From Lachnospiraceae bacterium (GTDB lineage Bacteria > Bacillota > Clostridia > Lachnospirales > Lachnospiraceae), in assembly GCA_024682075.1 (NCBI GenBank), contig JAIKZQ010000028.1:62001-126000 (forward strand): 64,000 nucleotides of DNA. Direction: 5' to 3'. The translations under genes and the position numbers were made by a program. The notes below the pieces were generated by a model that saw only the letters and a list, made by a program, of their open reading frames with translations, did no database searches and was not told where the DNA came from. Below are positions 25,051 to 35,015 of this stretch, piece by piece (the stretch's first letter is position 1; every line of letters begins with the position of its first letter).

Positions 25051-26072
25051 TACCAGATTCCTCTTTTGATATTACCAAATATCATCCTGACTCCCTCCAT
25101 AAATGGAAGGTGTTCGAAGATCAGGCTCAATTTATCCTTATTCTGCATTTCCGGCGTAAAAGAATACCTGATCAGTCTCTTCTTGGTATCAATGATACCC
25201 TTTTTAAATTTCTTCCGGTCATAGATCCTTTTCGTTTCGTTGGCGGCAAGCAGGCGATCGTACCATTTCTCAATCTCCGGTGTGAGCCCGGCACCCTTAT
25301 AATACCCGGTAGAATATCTGTAATGAAGATCCAGCTCTTCATCGGTCACTTCACCCAGAAGTTCCGAGAGCATTTTCTTCTGTGTCATTTTATCACATTT
25401 TATCTGAAGATCTCTTCTGGTAACAGAGATCCTTTTTTTGGCTTTTCTTCGGTATAATAGCACTTCGTCCAGCGCGCAGATCCTTCCGAAATGGCTGAGC
25501 GTTTCCCACATGCCGTAATCCTGCGCATGTATCAGTTTTTCATCATACAGTATGTGATTCACCAAAAGAGTTTCGTGGCGGATCATGGCCGTGGGATGGA
25601 TGGGGCCGGGATTCATGAACAGCATCTTTACGCGATAGGATTCCATATCACTGAAACCCTTGTGTTTTTTGGAGTTTTCGATCACTCCCTCATCCGTAAG
25701 AAAATCTTCCTGTGCTCCGCATACGACGACATCCGGGTTTGCCTCCATAAAAGCAAACTCTTTTTCCAGTCTCGTCGGGAGCGAAAGATCATCCGCATCC
25801 ATTCGTGCGATATACTTACCCCTGGCATCTCGAATTCCTATGTTAAGAGATTTTGTGATGCCGAGATTTTCCGGATTAGTAATGATCCTGACACGTTCAT
25901 CCGAGATTTCCCTTAAGTAAGCATCCGATCCGTTATCGCTTCCGTCATCTATGATGATAAATTCAAAATCGCGAAAAGTCTGACCTATAATACTTTCGAC
26001 AGCTATTTTCAAATACGCTGCCTCTGTATTATATGTCGACATTATCACACTAATGCTGACGGGAAAATCCAT
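25050..26072 (-). CDS. GT2 family glycosyltransferase
   Basis: The 340-aa GT-A enzyme starts MDFPVSISVIMSTYNTEAAYLKI and has IIIDDGSDNGSD and the DxD motif in YIARMDADDLSLPTRLEKEF. The C-terminal half contains basic helices and no membrane span. The start at 26072 is chosen for AAGGAGACAGTTA; upstream codons back to 26120 lack a site. It transfers a sugar from a nucleotide donor to the growing lipid-linked repeat unit at the inner membrane face. Its ATG region follows the CDP-glycerol transferase by 35 nt; its stop meets the epimerase start. Confidence 0.9.
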   Translation of the reverse strand: MDFPVSISVIMSTYNTEAAYLKIAVESIIGQTFRDFEFIIIDDGSDNGSDAYLREISDERVRIITNPENLGITKSLNIGIRDARGKYIARMDADDLSLPTRLEKEFAFMEANPDVVVCGAQEDFLTDEGVIENSKKHKGFSDMESYRVKMLFMNPGPIHPTAMIRHETLLVNHILYDEKLIHAQDYGMWETLSHFGRICALDEVLLYRRKAKKRISVTRRDLQIKCDKMTQKKMLSELLGEVTDEELDLHYRYSTGYYKGAGLTPEIEKWYDRLLAANETKRIYDRKKFKKGIIDTKKRLIRYSFTPEMQNKDKLSLIFEHLPFMEGVRMIFGNIKRGIW

Positions 26073-26106
26073 TAACTGTCTCCTTACAGGAATCCTCTTC
26101 TTGTAA

Positions 26107-27267
26107 TCACACTTTGTCAAAGGTATCTACGATCTCACGGTAGATACGTTCGCAGTTATTGGCGTCATGCAGCGGGAAGAAACCTTCACCACGCTTTTTG
26201 TATTCGTCATCGAGCTTAAAATCATTTGAAGCGTAGTCCTCGATATATTTAAGCACTTCTTCTTCGGTATTAACCTTGGGGCCAAATCCCATTTTATCGT
26301 AATCAAAATATCCGCGGGACGTATGCTCATTTAATACTCTCTCTTCATCAAACTGATAATAGATCAGAGGTTTTTCCATATAAGCGAAATCGAAATATAC
26401 GCTTGAAAAATCCGTAATAAGCAGAGCCGACTCCTGAAGCAGAGGCTGAACATCATAATGCCTGAAGTCTGCAATCTTGATCCTGTCGTTCCCGGTTGAA
26501 AACAGCCCGATAAATTTCTGCATAAGCTGATGAGGATAAAAGATGACTTTTGCATCATATCTTTCCGCAATCTCAGCAAGTTTCGGATTATTGATAAGAC
26601 TGTTCCAGCTCTTTATGTATTCGCTTTCAGCAGCCTCTTCTTCAGACATATCATATACCCATCTTCTCCAGGATGGCATGATAAGTATCTGTCTTTTTGT
26701 CTCAAGTCCATACAGGGCATCGAACCTTGCAATTCCGGTATAACGTAATTCCCCGTTCGTATAATTATATCTGGATGAAACAAAATCAAATTCAGGTTTT
26801 GCGCCACATATGAACAGATCAAAATGTGCCTCTTCCCGGTGATAACACTCTATGTCATTCCCAATGACTCCATGCTGTAAGAATATCACCTTCTGACCGG
26901 TCTTCCGGATAACATCAGCCGCAAATCTCTTATTAGCACTCGGAACGATAGGTTCGAATGCAACCAGGTTTTTTTCGGCACTGATATAGAGCATCCAATG
27001 CTTCAGTGTCCCCTTAAATACAATGTTTCCCAAATCGGCTATCTTGTCCAGATCCTTGGAATCGGGTGAGATAATATACCATGCGCTGATTTCCGGATGT
27101 TTTTCACGCAGATACCGGAACATATGATAACCGTTATCCCTGGCATCCGTCCCTCTCTCGCTGACAAGCCAGACATGTTTTTTTCCGAATTTCAATTTAG
27201 CGACGGGCAGGAGCGCCAATCGTATCATTTTCGCCGCTATGTAAACAGGAAGACTATTTCTATTCAT
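26107..27267 (-). CDS. CDP-glycerol:glycerophosphotransferase family protein (TagB/TagF-like)
   Basis: The 386-aa protein matches the teichoic-acid polymerase/primase family. It has VWLVSERGTDARDNGYHMFRYL, the conserved IFLQHGVIGND (basic histidine), RYTGIARFD, IMPSWRRW and the C-terminal ITDFSSVYFDFAYMEKPLIYYQFD. Such enzymes transfer glycerol-phosphate or ribitol-phosphate from CDP-alcohols. A single copy within a Wzy locus suggests that the polymer carries a glycerol-phosphate-like branch, although many family members are untested. An N-terminal hydrophobic stretch anchors it to the membrane. Confidence 0.9.
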   Translation of the reverse strand: MNRNSLPVYIAAKMIRLALLPVAKLKFGKKHVWLVSERGTDARDNGYHMFRYLREKHPEISAWYIISPDSKDLDKIADLGNIVFKGTLKHWMLYISAEKNLVAFEPIVPSANKRFAADVIRKTGQKVIFLQHGVIGNDIECYHREEAHFDLFICGAKPEFDFVSSRYNYTNGELRYTGIARFDALYGLETKRQILIMPSWRRWVYDMSEEEAAESEYIKSWNSLINNPKLAEIAERYDAKVIFYPHQLMQKFIGLFSTGNDRIKIADFRHYDVQPLLQESALLITDFSSVYFDFAYMEKPLIYYQFDEERVLNEHTSRGYFDYDKMGFGPKVNTEEEVLKYIEDYASNDFKLDDEYKKRGEGFFPLHDANNCERIYREIVDTFDKV

Positions 27268-27270
27268 AGA

Positions 27271-28806
27271 TTATTTCTTCACCTTTTTAAATATACTCTT
27301 AGATACCTGTGACACTCCCTCCCGGAAGATAGTGTTTCTTCCGTAGAGTGCAAGGAATATCAGATTCGGGATCACAAAACTAATCGTTGCATTGATGAAC
27401 AAAGAAGGCCACACTCCAAAATGGAATACGGAGCATGCGAGATATGATGTAACACAGCATATAAATGCAACTCCGATATATCCGATGTACCTGCGTACAT
27501 ATTGCCACAAATGTTCTTTGGGAAATACGGTACAAAACAGATTACGGATGACCCACGGTGTTTCCACTGCTACTATGGAAATGACGGTGGAAAGAAGCAC
27601 TCCATAGAGCCCCAGCCAGTGAACCGTAGCAAGATTTAACGCCAGGTTAACCAGAGCTGCGGTAAGCGGTCTCCATTTATCAATCTTCCAGATACCGGCC
27701 GCATCCTTGAACATATTAATCATTCTGTTCATGCCGATCGAATAATAATACAGTACGAAGCAGTAAATATAATTCATGCCAAGAACATGATCGCTGCCCA
27801 TCCAGATCTCCATAAAAGGCTGATACATGCATAACAGCATAGGGGTCGTTACGCTCATCAGCCATGCGAACAGTGCTGTCATCTTGCAAAGATCCCTGTA
27901 ATTTTTCTCCATGCTTTCGACAATGAGACTGTTTCCGATACCTGCGACGCATGCGATCACAACGACATTTATCATCATCCTGAGTGATTCGATGATGTAA
28001 TAGTAATTCTGATAGTGCGCAAGAACAGTCAGTCCGAGTACGGATGATATTACCAGTGTATCTGCTGAGTTAGAGATGACAAATGCAAATTTGGACGTAA
28101 AAAGGTCACGGACACGCTTAAAGATCTCAACGGTCTTATCCTTCGGAAGATTTCCGCGCGGTCCATACAGAGGATACATTTTCTGTACTCTTACCGCAAT
28201 AAGGATATTGGTCGCAATCTGAGTGAAGATCTGTGTTGCAAGATACATGTAATAGTTTTGAAACAATACCAGAGACAGGATCTTAAATGCATACTCGCAG
28301 AATTTCACTCCCATTGTCACCTTGCTGGTGACATCCCCTCTCTGATGTGCCGAAAGGAGGCAGTTTTTATATGCAAACAGCCAATAGGACAGAACCGAAC
28401 AGCCCAGACTCATAAAATACAGGATATAAAGGTTGATGTCCGCAGGCGGTTCTTCCTTGATAAGCGAGGGAAGAAAAGGCACAAGAGCCAGTCCTATGGT
28501 AAGGACAACTGTTCCGATGATCCTGTACAAAGTTCTGTACAACTTCATCAGAGCACATATCATATCCGAATCATCTTCTGCGATCGGTTTATACATGCTG
28601 AACACCATGGCGCTTCCGACACCAAGTTCAGCCAGATTCAAAAAGGAAAGTACGGATCTGAACAATCCATTCAATCCCAGATATTCCACGCCAAGATAAT
28701 GAAGCAGAATGGATCTCATGATGAACGGAACTATCATGTTCATCATCTGAAGCATTCCATCAAAGAAAACATTTCTTGTGGCGTTTTTAGTTCTTTCTAT
28801 CTTCAT
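27271..28806 (-). CDS. wzx: Wzx-type polysaccharide flippase
   Basis: The 511-aa protein has about 14 membrane helices in the MOP/MATE-like fold, beginning TRNVFFDGMLQMMNMIVPFIMRSILL and YLGLNGLFRSVLSFLNLAELGVG. It moves the undecaprenyl-linked repeat unit to the outer face. It sits among glycosyltransferases, as expected for a Wzy-dependent pathway, and no second flippase is visible. It is followed four bases later by the CDP-glycerol transferase gene. Confidence 0.93.
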   Translation of the reverse strand: MKIERTKNATRNVFFDGMLQMMNMIVPFIMRSILLHYLGVEYLGLNGLFRSVLSFLNLAELGVGSAMVFSMYKPIAEDDSDMICALMKLYRTLYRIIGTVVLTIGLALVPFLPSLIKEEPPADINLYILYFMSLGCSVLSYWLFAYKNCLLSAHQRGDVTSKVTMGVKFCEYAFKILSLVLFQNYYMYLATQIFTQIATNILIAVRVQKMYPLYGPRGNLPKDKTVEIFKRVRDLFTSKFAFVISNSADTLVISSVLGLTVLAHYQNYYYIIESLRMMINVVVIACVAGIGNSLIVESMEKNYRDLCKMTALFAWLMSVTTPMLLCMYQPFMEIWMGSDHVLGMNYIYCFVLYYYSIGMNRMINMFKDAAGIWKIDKWRPLTAALVNLALNLATVHWLGLYGVLLSTVISIVAVETPWVIRNLFCTVFPKEHLWQYVRRYIGYIGVAFICCVTSYLACSVFHFGVWPSLFINATISFVIPNLIFLALYGRNTIFREGVSQVSKSIFKKVKK

Positions 28807-28826
28807 CTGTTACAAACAACCTTTCA

Positions 28827-29813
28827 TTACGGCCAGATCTCATCGGAATCGTACGACACCTTTTCATAGTGCTTTCCGACCATATTAGGGAATATATAAC
28901 CCAAACACAGTTTAAGTTTTACCGGGACAGAGAATTCAGAAGATTTCAGGAATTCCTTCAGAACCGGTCTCATACGGCTTATGATGGATTTTTTCGCCTC
29001 ATCGCTGCAGAACATAAGCATTTTTTCTATCTTAACTATATACAGTTTCTGAGCCATAGACAAAGCATGCTTACGATCTTCCGCCTTCAGCTTGCTCATA
29101 TGCTCTTCCAGCCAGTTCATGTCGCTGAGAAGTAATTTCTCTTTGTTCCCGCTCATGATACTGCTTTTTCGCTGTCTGTAAAAATATAACTCTTCTGCCA
29201 GATATACGATCCTGTCACATCTGTCCATGAGGTACAACAGAATATGTGCGTCTTCTCCCTGAATACCCAGAGCATATTCAAGGCCTTCGAAAATCTCCCT
29301 GCGGTACAGCTTATTCCAGGCCACAGCGAAGGAACCGCAATAAGTGTAAAACTCATCAAGATACGAATCAGATGTGAAAACGGTTCCGTTCTTATAGTTC
29401 ATCAAACGTTCGGATGGAATAACACGCCCGCACAAACTGATATTAAAGTTGCACAGCGCAATATCTGCCTTGTTTTCAACCAGACATCCAAGTAATTTTT
29501 CAATATAATCGCCCGCAGTATAATCGTCTGAATCCACAAATGCAAAATAGTCTCCGGACGCATGTTGCAACCCTACATTTCTTGCAGAGGATAATCCGCC
29601 GTTTTCTTTGTGAAATACCTGTATGCGATCATCTGTCGCTGCGAAACGATCGGCTATATTGCCACTCTCATCTGTAGACCCGTCATCTATAAGCAGTATC
29701 TCCAGATTCCTGTATGTCTGATTCATAAGAGACCTTACACACTCTTCGAGATAGAGTTCCACATTATAGATTGGCACTATTATGCTGACTTTTCCGTGAT
29801 CCGAAATCATCAT
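28827..29813 (-). CDS. GT2 family glycosyltransferase
   Basis: The 328-aa protein has VSIIVPIYNVELYLEECVRSL, LLIDDGSTDESG, NGGLSSARNVGL and the DxD motif FAFVDSDDYTAGDYIEKL, all in the usual order. The C-terminus contains the acceptor-side E-x-D motif (GIQGEDAHILLYLMDR). It ends with a helix region, no membrane span. GGAGGAAAGTAATG just ahead supports the start. It is one of several similar EpsJ/WcaA-like enzymes in the locus. Confidence 0.92.
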   Translation of the reverse strand: MMISDHGKVSIIVPIYNVELYLEECVRSLMNQTYRNLEILLIDDGSTDESGNIADRFAATDDRIQVFHKENGGLSSARNVGLQHASGDYFAFVDSDDYTAGDYIEKLLGCLVENKADIALCNFNISLCGRVIPSERLMNYKNGTVFTSDSYLDEFYTYCGSFAVAWNKLYRREIFEGLEYALGIQGEDAHILLYLMDRCDRIVYLAEELYFYRQRKSSIMSGNKEKLLLSDMNWLEEHMSKLKAEDRKHALSMAQKLYIVKIEKMLMFCSDEAKKSIISRMRPVLKEFLKSSEFSVPVKLKLCLGYIFPNMVGKHYEKVSYDSDEIWP

Positions 29814-29846
29814 TACTTTCCTCCTAAATCCCCCTCAAAAAGCAGA

Positions 29847-30521
29847 TCAAGCGGCAGTTATCTCTCCGTCATGAGTCAGAACCGAAGCGGATGAGACTCC
29901 CTCAACGGCAAGCACCTCATGAACCAGCTCGGCATCCTTATCGGTGGAGATCTCTATTATCATGTCAAGTGAAGCAGGAGTAAGGTTTCTTGACTTAACC
30001 TTGCAATAAGAGCTGTATTTCGAAACGATCGACAGGATCTTTTCATCAGAATCATTCTTCGTGCTGTTTACGACAAGGATCATCGACGCTTTCTTAACGG
30101 GATATTTCTGCATGAAGACAACGAGCAGGGAAATGATGAGCGATACAATGATGGCGATGTATGCCAGTCCGGCTCCGCATATTATTCCCACGCTGATCGA
30201 CCAGTAGAGGAATACCAGGTCAAGAGGATCCTTGATGGCAGTCCTGAAACGAATGATGGACAATGCACCGACCATGCCCAGGGACAGGACCACATTGGAC
30301 TGGATCGTGAGGATGATCGCAGCCGTGATGATGGCCATTGCTATCAGCGACAGGTTAAATGTCGCGGAATAGAATGTCTTCCTCGTGATAAGCCTGTAAA
30401 TGAAAAATATGTACAAGGAGATAACAGCGGTGATGCACAGTCCTATAAGGACCGTCTTGGTATCAACGTCTCCCGTAAATCCCGATAAGAATGATTTCTT
30501 GAAAATATCCTGAAAAGTCAT
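29847..30521 (-). CDS. DUF4956 membrane protein
   Basis: The 224-aa protein has four to five membrane helices, the conserved block SLGMVGALSIIRFRTAIKDPLDLVFLYWSISVGI (read in parts) and a soluble C-terminal domain like MgtC-associated ACT-type folds (LDMIIEISTDKDAELVHEVL). The family is found next to VTC-type polyphosphate polymerases and CotH proteins. Its start overlaps the stop of the VTC gene by ATGA, so translation is coupled. The function is unknown; its role may be transport or anchoring for the VTC enzyme. Confidence 0.93.
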   Translation of the reverse strand: MTFQDIFKKSFLSGFTGDVDTKTVLIGLCITAVISLYIFFIYRLITRKTFYSATFNLSLIAMAIITAAIILTIQSNVVLSLGMVGALSIIRFRTAIKDPLDLVFLYWSISVGIICGAGLAYIAIIVSLIISLLVVFMQKYPVKKASMILVVNSTKNDSDEKILSIVSKYSSYCKVKSRNLTPASLDMIIEISTDKDAELVHEVLAVEGVSSASVLTHDGEITAA

Positions 30522-31216
30522 CTTTGTCCTCCCATGCTAAAACGTCTGCATAAATAATACTTTGAAAATGCCGTTTGCTGCAAATTGCCGAGCTGTAAAG
30601 CCTCTTTGATAAATTCCGGAAGCAGTTCGTCGTATTTCACTTCCAGAAGATGCTGTCCCTTTGCAAGGATTGGTCTCGTCGGCAGATTTACTTCAAAAAA
30701 ATTCTTAAAATCCGTTGAAGACCTGATATTCTGATCCAGCGTGATACGGACATTTCCGATTGAATATATGAAAGGTGCCCGCTCATATTCGACGATCACC
30801 GCAGGTGCGAAACGCTGGGTCTGCATCAGCACCACGAATTTGCGGAGCAGATCCGGAGGATCGGCAAAATCACTAAGCGGTCTTCCATCCATGATCTTCT
30901 CAAAATCATTCCTCGACAAAACAGCAGATAACTTGGCTGTCTTGCCTCTTTCCTTTATCTTGCACTCCAGCGAAATTCTCTTACTGTCTGCGTTGTAAAT
31001 GCGGATACGGTACTTTTCTCTCGGATCGGTTCCGCTTTCATTTTCATAAAAGCAGCGGTTCGCGTAATTGTCAAAATACATGCTCCTGATAGTATACTGT
31101 CCGTTTGCAGCATGCTTGTCATAATGTATCAGTGCTTCCATCCTTGCTCTTATGACAGCCATCTGAGCTTCGTCTATGCGATACTTCAGTTCATGCCTGT
31201 ACTGCTCTATATTCAA
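30518..31216 (-). CDS. VTC-domain polyphosphate polymerase family protein
   Basis: The 232-aa protein has the VTC tunnel fold. The order is YRHELKYRIDEAQ, GQYTIRSMYFDNYANRCFYEN, EKYRIRIYN with alternating basic residues, ECKIKERGKTAKL, and the acidic end HLLEVKYDELLPEFI. Yeast Vtc4 makes polyphosphate from ATP; bacterial single-domain forms are candidate polyphosphate polymerases or phosphate-binding enzymes. It overlaps DUF4956 and CotH genes at both ends by ATGA. Activity in this host is untested. Confidence 0.92.
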   Translation of the reverse strand: MNIEQYRHELKYRIDEAQMAVIRARMEALIHYDKHAANGQYTIRSMYFDNYANRCFYENESGTDPREKYRIRIYNADSKRISLECKIKERGKTAKLSAVLSRNDFEKIMDGRPLSDFADPPDLLRKFVVLMQTQRFAPAVIVEYERAPFIYSIGNVRITLDQNIRSSTDFKNFFEVNLPTRPILAKGQHLLEVKYDELLPEFIKEALQLGNLQQTAFSKYYLCRRFSMGGQR

Positions 31217-33237
31217 TGCTTATTCCTCTTCTTTTTATGTTCCCTTATCAAGTCAGCCGACAGGATCACGGCCGTCAGCATACACATGAATACCATAGAG
31301 CCGTAGGTGATGATTTTTTCCATACGGGGACCGACAAAGTCCATGCCTCTTTGAAGCTTTGCAGACAGATCCTCGCTCCTTCTCCATGCCGCACGGTAAG
31401 TAATATCTTCCATCATTACCGTTTCGGGATCATAGGCATTGCCATCCTCATCATACCACCCCAGGAACTCATCCGTATCATTGAACGGCACGGGAACCCC
31501 TGCTTCCAGATGAAGCCCGCTGCCCTCTTCCACGAAAAAGACCTTATTATATAAGGCATAATCATAATCAGAGAAAAACGTAACCCTTCCGTAATGCACT
31601 TTGTCTATCCAGGCTGAACGAAGGAAATCAAGCCTCACATTCAGGAAGTGCTTCATTTCGGATACCTGATCATCCAGGGAATCAAAGCGTCTCTGGCTTT
31701 CATCCGCACAGCTGTCATCTGAAGGCACATTACGCCACCTGAGCTTGTTCATGTCATATGAAGAGCTTGTCTGTATGAGCATATCCGTCAGCATTTCATC
31801 CAGCTGCTCATAAAGTCCGCTCTGAAGAAGTTCCTCATAACGCACGGAAAGCCTGGTGGTGAATTCCTCATTTTCACACAATATGTCAAACCAGTTATCG
31901 ACATTTCTGTAAAGTGCCTCGGGATTCACGTCATAATTGCGCCATCCGTTTCCCATGCTGAGGTCAAAATCCCATGGAGCGCACATATGAAGTCTGCCGT
32001 CTGCGGAATCGGAATCCTTGTACAGGTACATGCTGCAATTATCATTATTGGCCAGGATCTCCTGCACCAGATAATAATCAACGAACGAATCGATATCGAT
32101 CACGCTTAGGTCACCGGCTTTTATGGCATCCTCACATGCCTGAACATATCCGGAGATGTAGCTTATCTGCTCTGTGCTCGCATATTTCGGAGATGTCACG
32201 GAAAAGCTTAAGTCATTTGTCTGGAACAGACTCTCCTTATCATTGATCCTGCTGTCATGATGCTCTATCTGGAAAAGATATCCTCCGGTTATGTCATCCG
32301 GATCATAGGGAATCATGTAGCCGCGGCGCATCATTTCCGACTCCGTCCATTCCATGCTGTCATAATTGGAAAGAGGCATGGGATTCAGATCCGCTGTGGC
32401 AGTGGCAAGGTTTGTAATATTCACACGGTTTTCACCTATCTCGACCTTTTCTGCAAGAAGGTATTCTCCGTAATATACGCCGTCTATGTACAGATCCACA
32501 AATACGGATGAAACGGCATACTCTGCTCCGATCATAGCCGAAAGATCAAATGCAAGCTTATTTTTCAATCCGGATTCATCGAAGGAATTCGAAAGCAGGA
32601 CCCAGTTCTCTCCAAGTCCCATTCCGAGAAGATCCGTGGCAACCGGGAGTTCCAGAGCATACGACTTCTTGTTCTGCCTCCAGGTTGTGTTACCCCTTCC
32701 GTGTATCTCCTTAAGTTCACCGTAATAATCGATAAGCCCCTCTTCAGTGACAAGCGAAAAGTAACCGGTCTTGGTCACTTCCTTGGAAGAATTCAGTTCA
32801 TCGACCGTGCCGTTTGTCAGATGAATGGAAAGTGCCGCAATGCTCCCGCCCTGTTTAACGACGAGATTTCCCGAAGCCGCACTGCTTCCGAATGCGTTTT
32901 TCATCAGCATGTCATAGGATGCATCAGCCTGCAGTGAGCCACAGACCGAACCGGAGGGATAATACACCCCGTCCAGATACAGGCTGTAGCCTGCTTCATA
33001 CGTGATCTGAAGGTGGCCGGGATCCGCATATCCCGGCAAAAAGAGATAGTAGTCCTCTCCATCGCGATAGAGATAGATGCTCTCTTCAAGGTTCTCTCCC
33101 GCAGAACAGGTAAACTGTACACTCCGTATGCTGTCTTCATCACTGAGTTTTAAGAAGATCACAACCAGAGCAGCCAGCAGAACGATCATGCCGACAAGAA
33201 TGATCCGTATTCTGTTTCTGAAGTTCTGTCTTGCCAT
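31213..33237 (-). CDS. CotH kinase family protein, membrane-anchored
   Basis: The 674-aa protein has an N-terminal membrane helix (ILVGMIVLLAALVVIFL) and a beta-rich region. The CotH domain starts near 179 (EIHGRGNTTWRQNKKSYALEL, KNKLAFDLSAMIGA, and the metal motif CAPWDFDLSMGNGWRN). A Listeria-Bacteroides-like repeat follows (VPVPFNDTDEFLGWYDEDG). The protein ends with a second membrane helix and a KKKRNKH tail. Spore CotH phosphorylates coat proteins; this copy should act outside the membrane. It leads the coupled CotH-VTC-DUF4956 trio. Confidence 0.92.
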   Translation of the reverse strand: MARQNFRNRIRIILVGMIVLLAALVVIFLKLSDEDSIRSVQFTCSAGENLEESIYLYRDGEDYYLFLPGYADPGHLQITYEAGYSLYLDGVYYPSGSVCGSLQADASYDMLMKNAFGSSAASGNLVVKQGGSIAALSIHLTNGTVDELNSSKEVTKTGYFSLVTEEGLIDYYGELKEIHGRGNTTWRQNKKSYALELPVATDLLGMGLGENWVLLSNSFDESGLKNKLAFDLSAMIGAEYAVSSVFVDLYIDGVYYGEYLLAEKVEIGENRVNITNLATATADLNPMPLSNYDSMEWTESEMMRRGYMIPYDPDDITGGYLFQIEHHDSRINDKESLFQTNDLSFSVTSPKYASTEQISYISGYVQACEDAIKAGDLSVIDIDSFVDYYLVQEILANNDNCSMYLYKDSDSADGRLHMCAPWDFDLSMGNGWRNYDVNPEALYRNVDNWFDILCENEEFTTRLSVRYEELLQSGLYEQLDEMLTDMLIQTSSSYDMNKLRWRNVPSDDSCADESQRRFDSLDDQVSEMKHFLNVRLDFLRSAWIDKVHYGRVTFFSDYDYALYNKVFFVEEGSGLHLEAGVPVPFNDTDEFLGWYDEDGNAYDPETVMMEDITYRAAWRRSEDLSAKLQRGMDFVGPRMEKIITYGSMVFMCMLTAVILSADLIREHKKKRNKH

Positions 33238-33257
33238 TGAATCTCCGGATCAGTTCC

Positions 33258-35003
33258 TTAGAATTCGTCCATCAGCTTCTGAATGTCTTTTTCACTGAAC
33301 AGACTTATCTTCTTGTTCTGGATATGATATACCCTGTCACACATTGTCAGAACCGTGGGACGGTGTGTCGTGAGTATCAGTGTCTTTCTGGGATCGCTCT
33401 TTACGATGTTATTCAGTACAGCTCTTTCCGAAGCAACATCAAGTGCCGAAGTAGCCTCATCCATAAGCAGTATTGGTGCATCTTTCAAAAGTGCTCTTGC
33501 GATCGAAAGTCTCTGGTTCTGACCTTCCGAAAAACCGAGTGAATTTTCCCCAAGCCTGTGATCAAGTCCGTCGGGAAGAGTCTTGATGAAGTCGTAGATG
33601 CTTGCCTTCTTAAGCGCTTCCTCTATCTCCTCTACAGTGGCATCGGGCTTGACCATTCGCATATTTTCCAGAATGGAACCTGCCATCATCGTATTTCCCT
33701 GAGGAACGTAACTGATCAGTGCCCTGGTCTGTTTGCCAAAGTCCATTCTTCCACCGGAGGACTCGGCATAGACTTCGCCCTTGCAGGCATTAACAATTCC
33801 GAGAATGATCCTCAGCATCGTGGTCTTGCCTTCACCGGAAGGTCCGACAAGAGCAACTATCTCTCCGGGATCAGCCTCAAGCGAGACACCTTCAAAAACC
33901 TGATAACCGTTTCTGTAATTGAAGTGCATGTCATTGATCTTAACAGACACGCCTTCTTCGGATGCACGCTCCAGGAATTTCTTCTCTTCATCGGTAAGAG
34001 GGTGCTTTTCTTCATCACCAAGCTTCATGAGCTTGTTAACCCTCTCGGTTGATGTCACGTAATTCATTATTGTCGGAATCATATGAAGCAGGGCTTTAAG
34101 CATGGTTCCAACCTGCATTGCAAGGAATGCCATGACAGAAAGAGATCCGAAAGAGATCACTCCGGTATGCACTCTGTAAAACAGCCATCCGATACATACA
34201 GAAGCGCCTATGACACCCGTAAAGAATGAAAGCCCCCAGGAAGCCATTGAGTACTTGTTCGAGCGCAGGTCAGCCTTCATCCTCTGCTTCTCGAGATTCT
34301 CCATTCTGGAATAAAAAACATCTCCCAGTCCGAATGCCTTGACAGCCTGAATGTTATTAAAGGTTTCCTTATTGTAGGAAGCGATATCCGATTCAATCTC
34401 TTTAATACGTTTCTGGGAACTGTATATGCGTCCCATGAAAATGCGTGATGATATAAGAACAATGGGTGCAATAAGAACGGCAACCAGAATGATCGAATAA
34501 TCAAGATATAACAGGTATAATCCTGCTCCCGTTATCACAATGATATTCGATACTATCGTAGAGAGAAGACCGTTAGTTGTATCAGCGATATTTTTAATGT
34601 CACTGGTCAGTCTGGTCATAAGATCACCGGAATGATAATCCGTAAGATCGGACCAGGATGCATCCATGATCTTCCGGTATGTGATCAGTTCCATATGATT
34701 ATACATATCATTAAAATTATAGGCACAGAAGCGGCCGTTAAACAGACTGATCAGAAAATTCATAAAATACATACCCATCAGAATGGCAGTGGATCTGATC
34801 AGAGTATGAACATTATCTTCCAGTGCAAGATCAACTATGCTTCCGACCCTTGTTGTCATATAGAGTTCGAAGAGTCTCTGGAATATAACAAAAAGAACCA
34901 TAAGAAAAAGCCTGAGCCTGTACTTTTTGAATATGGTAAAATTCCATTTTAGAGCCTCTGCTACATTGCGGAGAGAGCTCTTTTTTTCTTTAGATTTACT
35001 CAT
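33258..35003 (-). CDS. ABC exporter, fused permease and ATPase
   Basis: The 581-aa half-transporter has six membrane helices and a C-terminal ATPase with Walker A VGPSGEGKTTMLR (~388), signature FSEGQNQRLSIARALL, Walker B PILLMDEATSALD and the H-loop LTTHRP. Homodimers of this type export lipids, peptides or glycolipids. Placement between the CotH gene and the aminotransferase gene suggests export of a polymer precursor or surface lipid, in addition to the Wzx route. The signature has FSEGQ in place of LSGGQ. Confidence 0.93.
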   Translation of the reverse strand: MSKSKEKKSSLRNVAEALKWNFTIFKKYRLRLFLMVLFVIFQRLFELYMTTRVGSIVDLALEDNVHTLIRSTAILMGMYFMNFLISLFNGRFCAYNFNDMYNHMELITYRKIMDASWSDLTDYHSGDLMTRLTSDIKNIADTTNGLLSTIVSNIIVITGAGLYLLYLDYSIILVAVLIAPIVLISSRIFMGRIYSSQKRIKEIESDIASYNKETFNNIQAVKAFGLGDVFYSRMENLEKQRMKADLRSNKYSMASWGLSFFTGVIGASVCIGWLFYRVHTGVISFGSLSVMAFLAMQVGTMLKALLHMIPTIMNYVTSTERVNKLMKLGDEEKHPLTDEEKKFLERASEEGVSVKINDMHFNYRNGYQVFEGVSLEADPGEIVALVGPSGEGKTTMLRIILGIVNACKGEVYAESSGGRMDFGKQTRALISYVPQGNTMMAGSILENMRMVKPDATVEEIEEALKKASIYDFIKTLPDGLDHRLGENSLGFSEGQNQRLSIARALLKDAPILLMDEATSALDVASERAVLNNIVKSDPRKTLILTTHRPTVLTMCDRVYHIQNKKISLFSEKDIQKLMDEF

Positions 35004-35015
35004 TTCCCGGCACCT

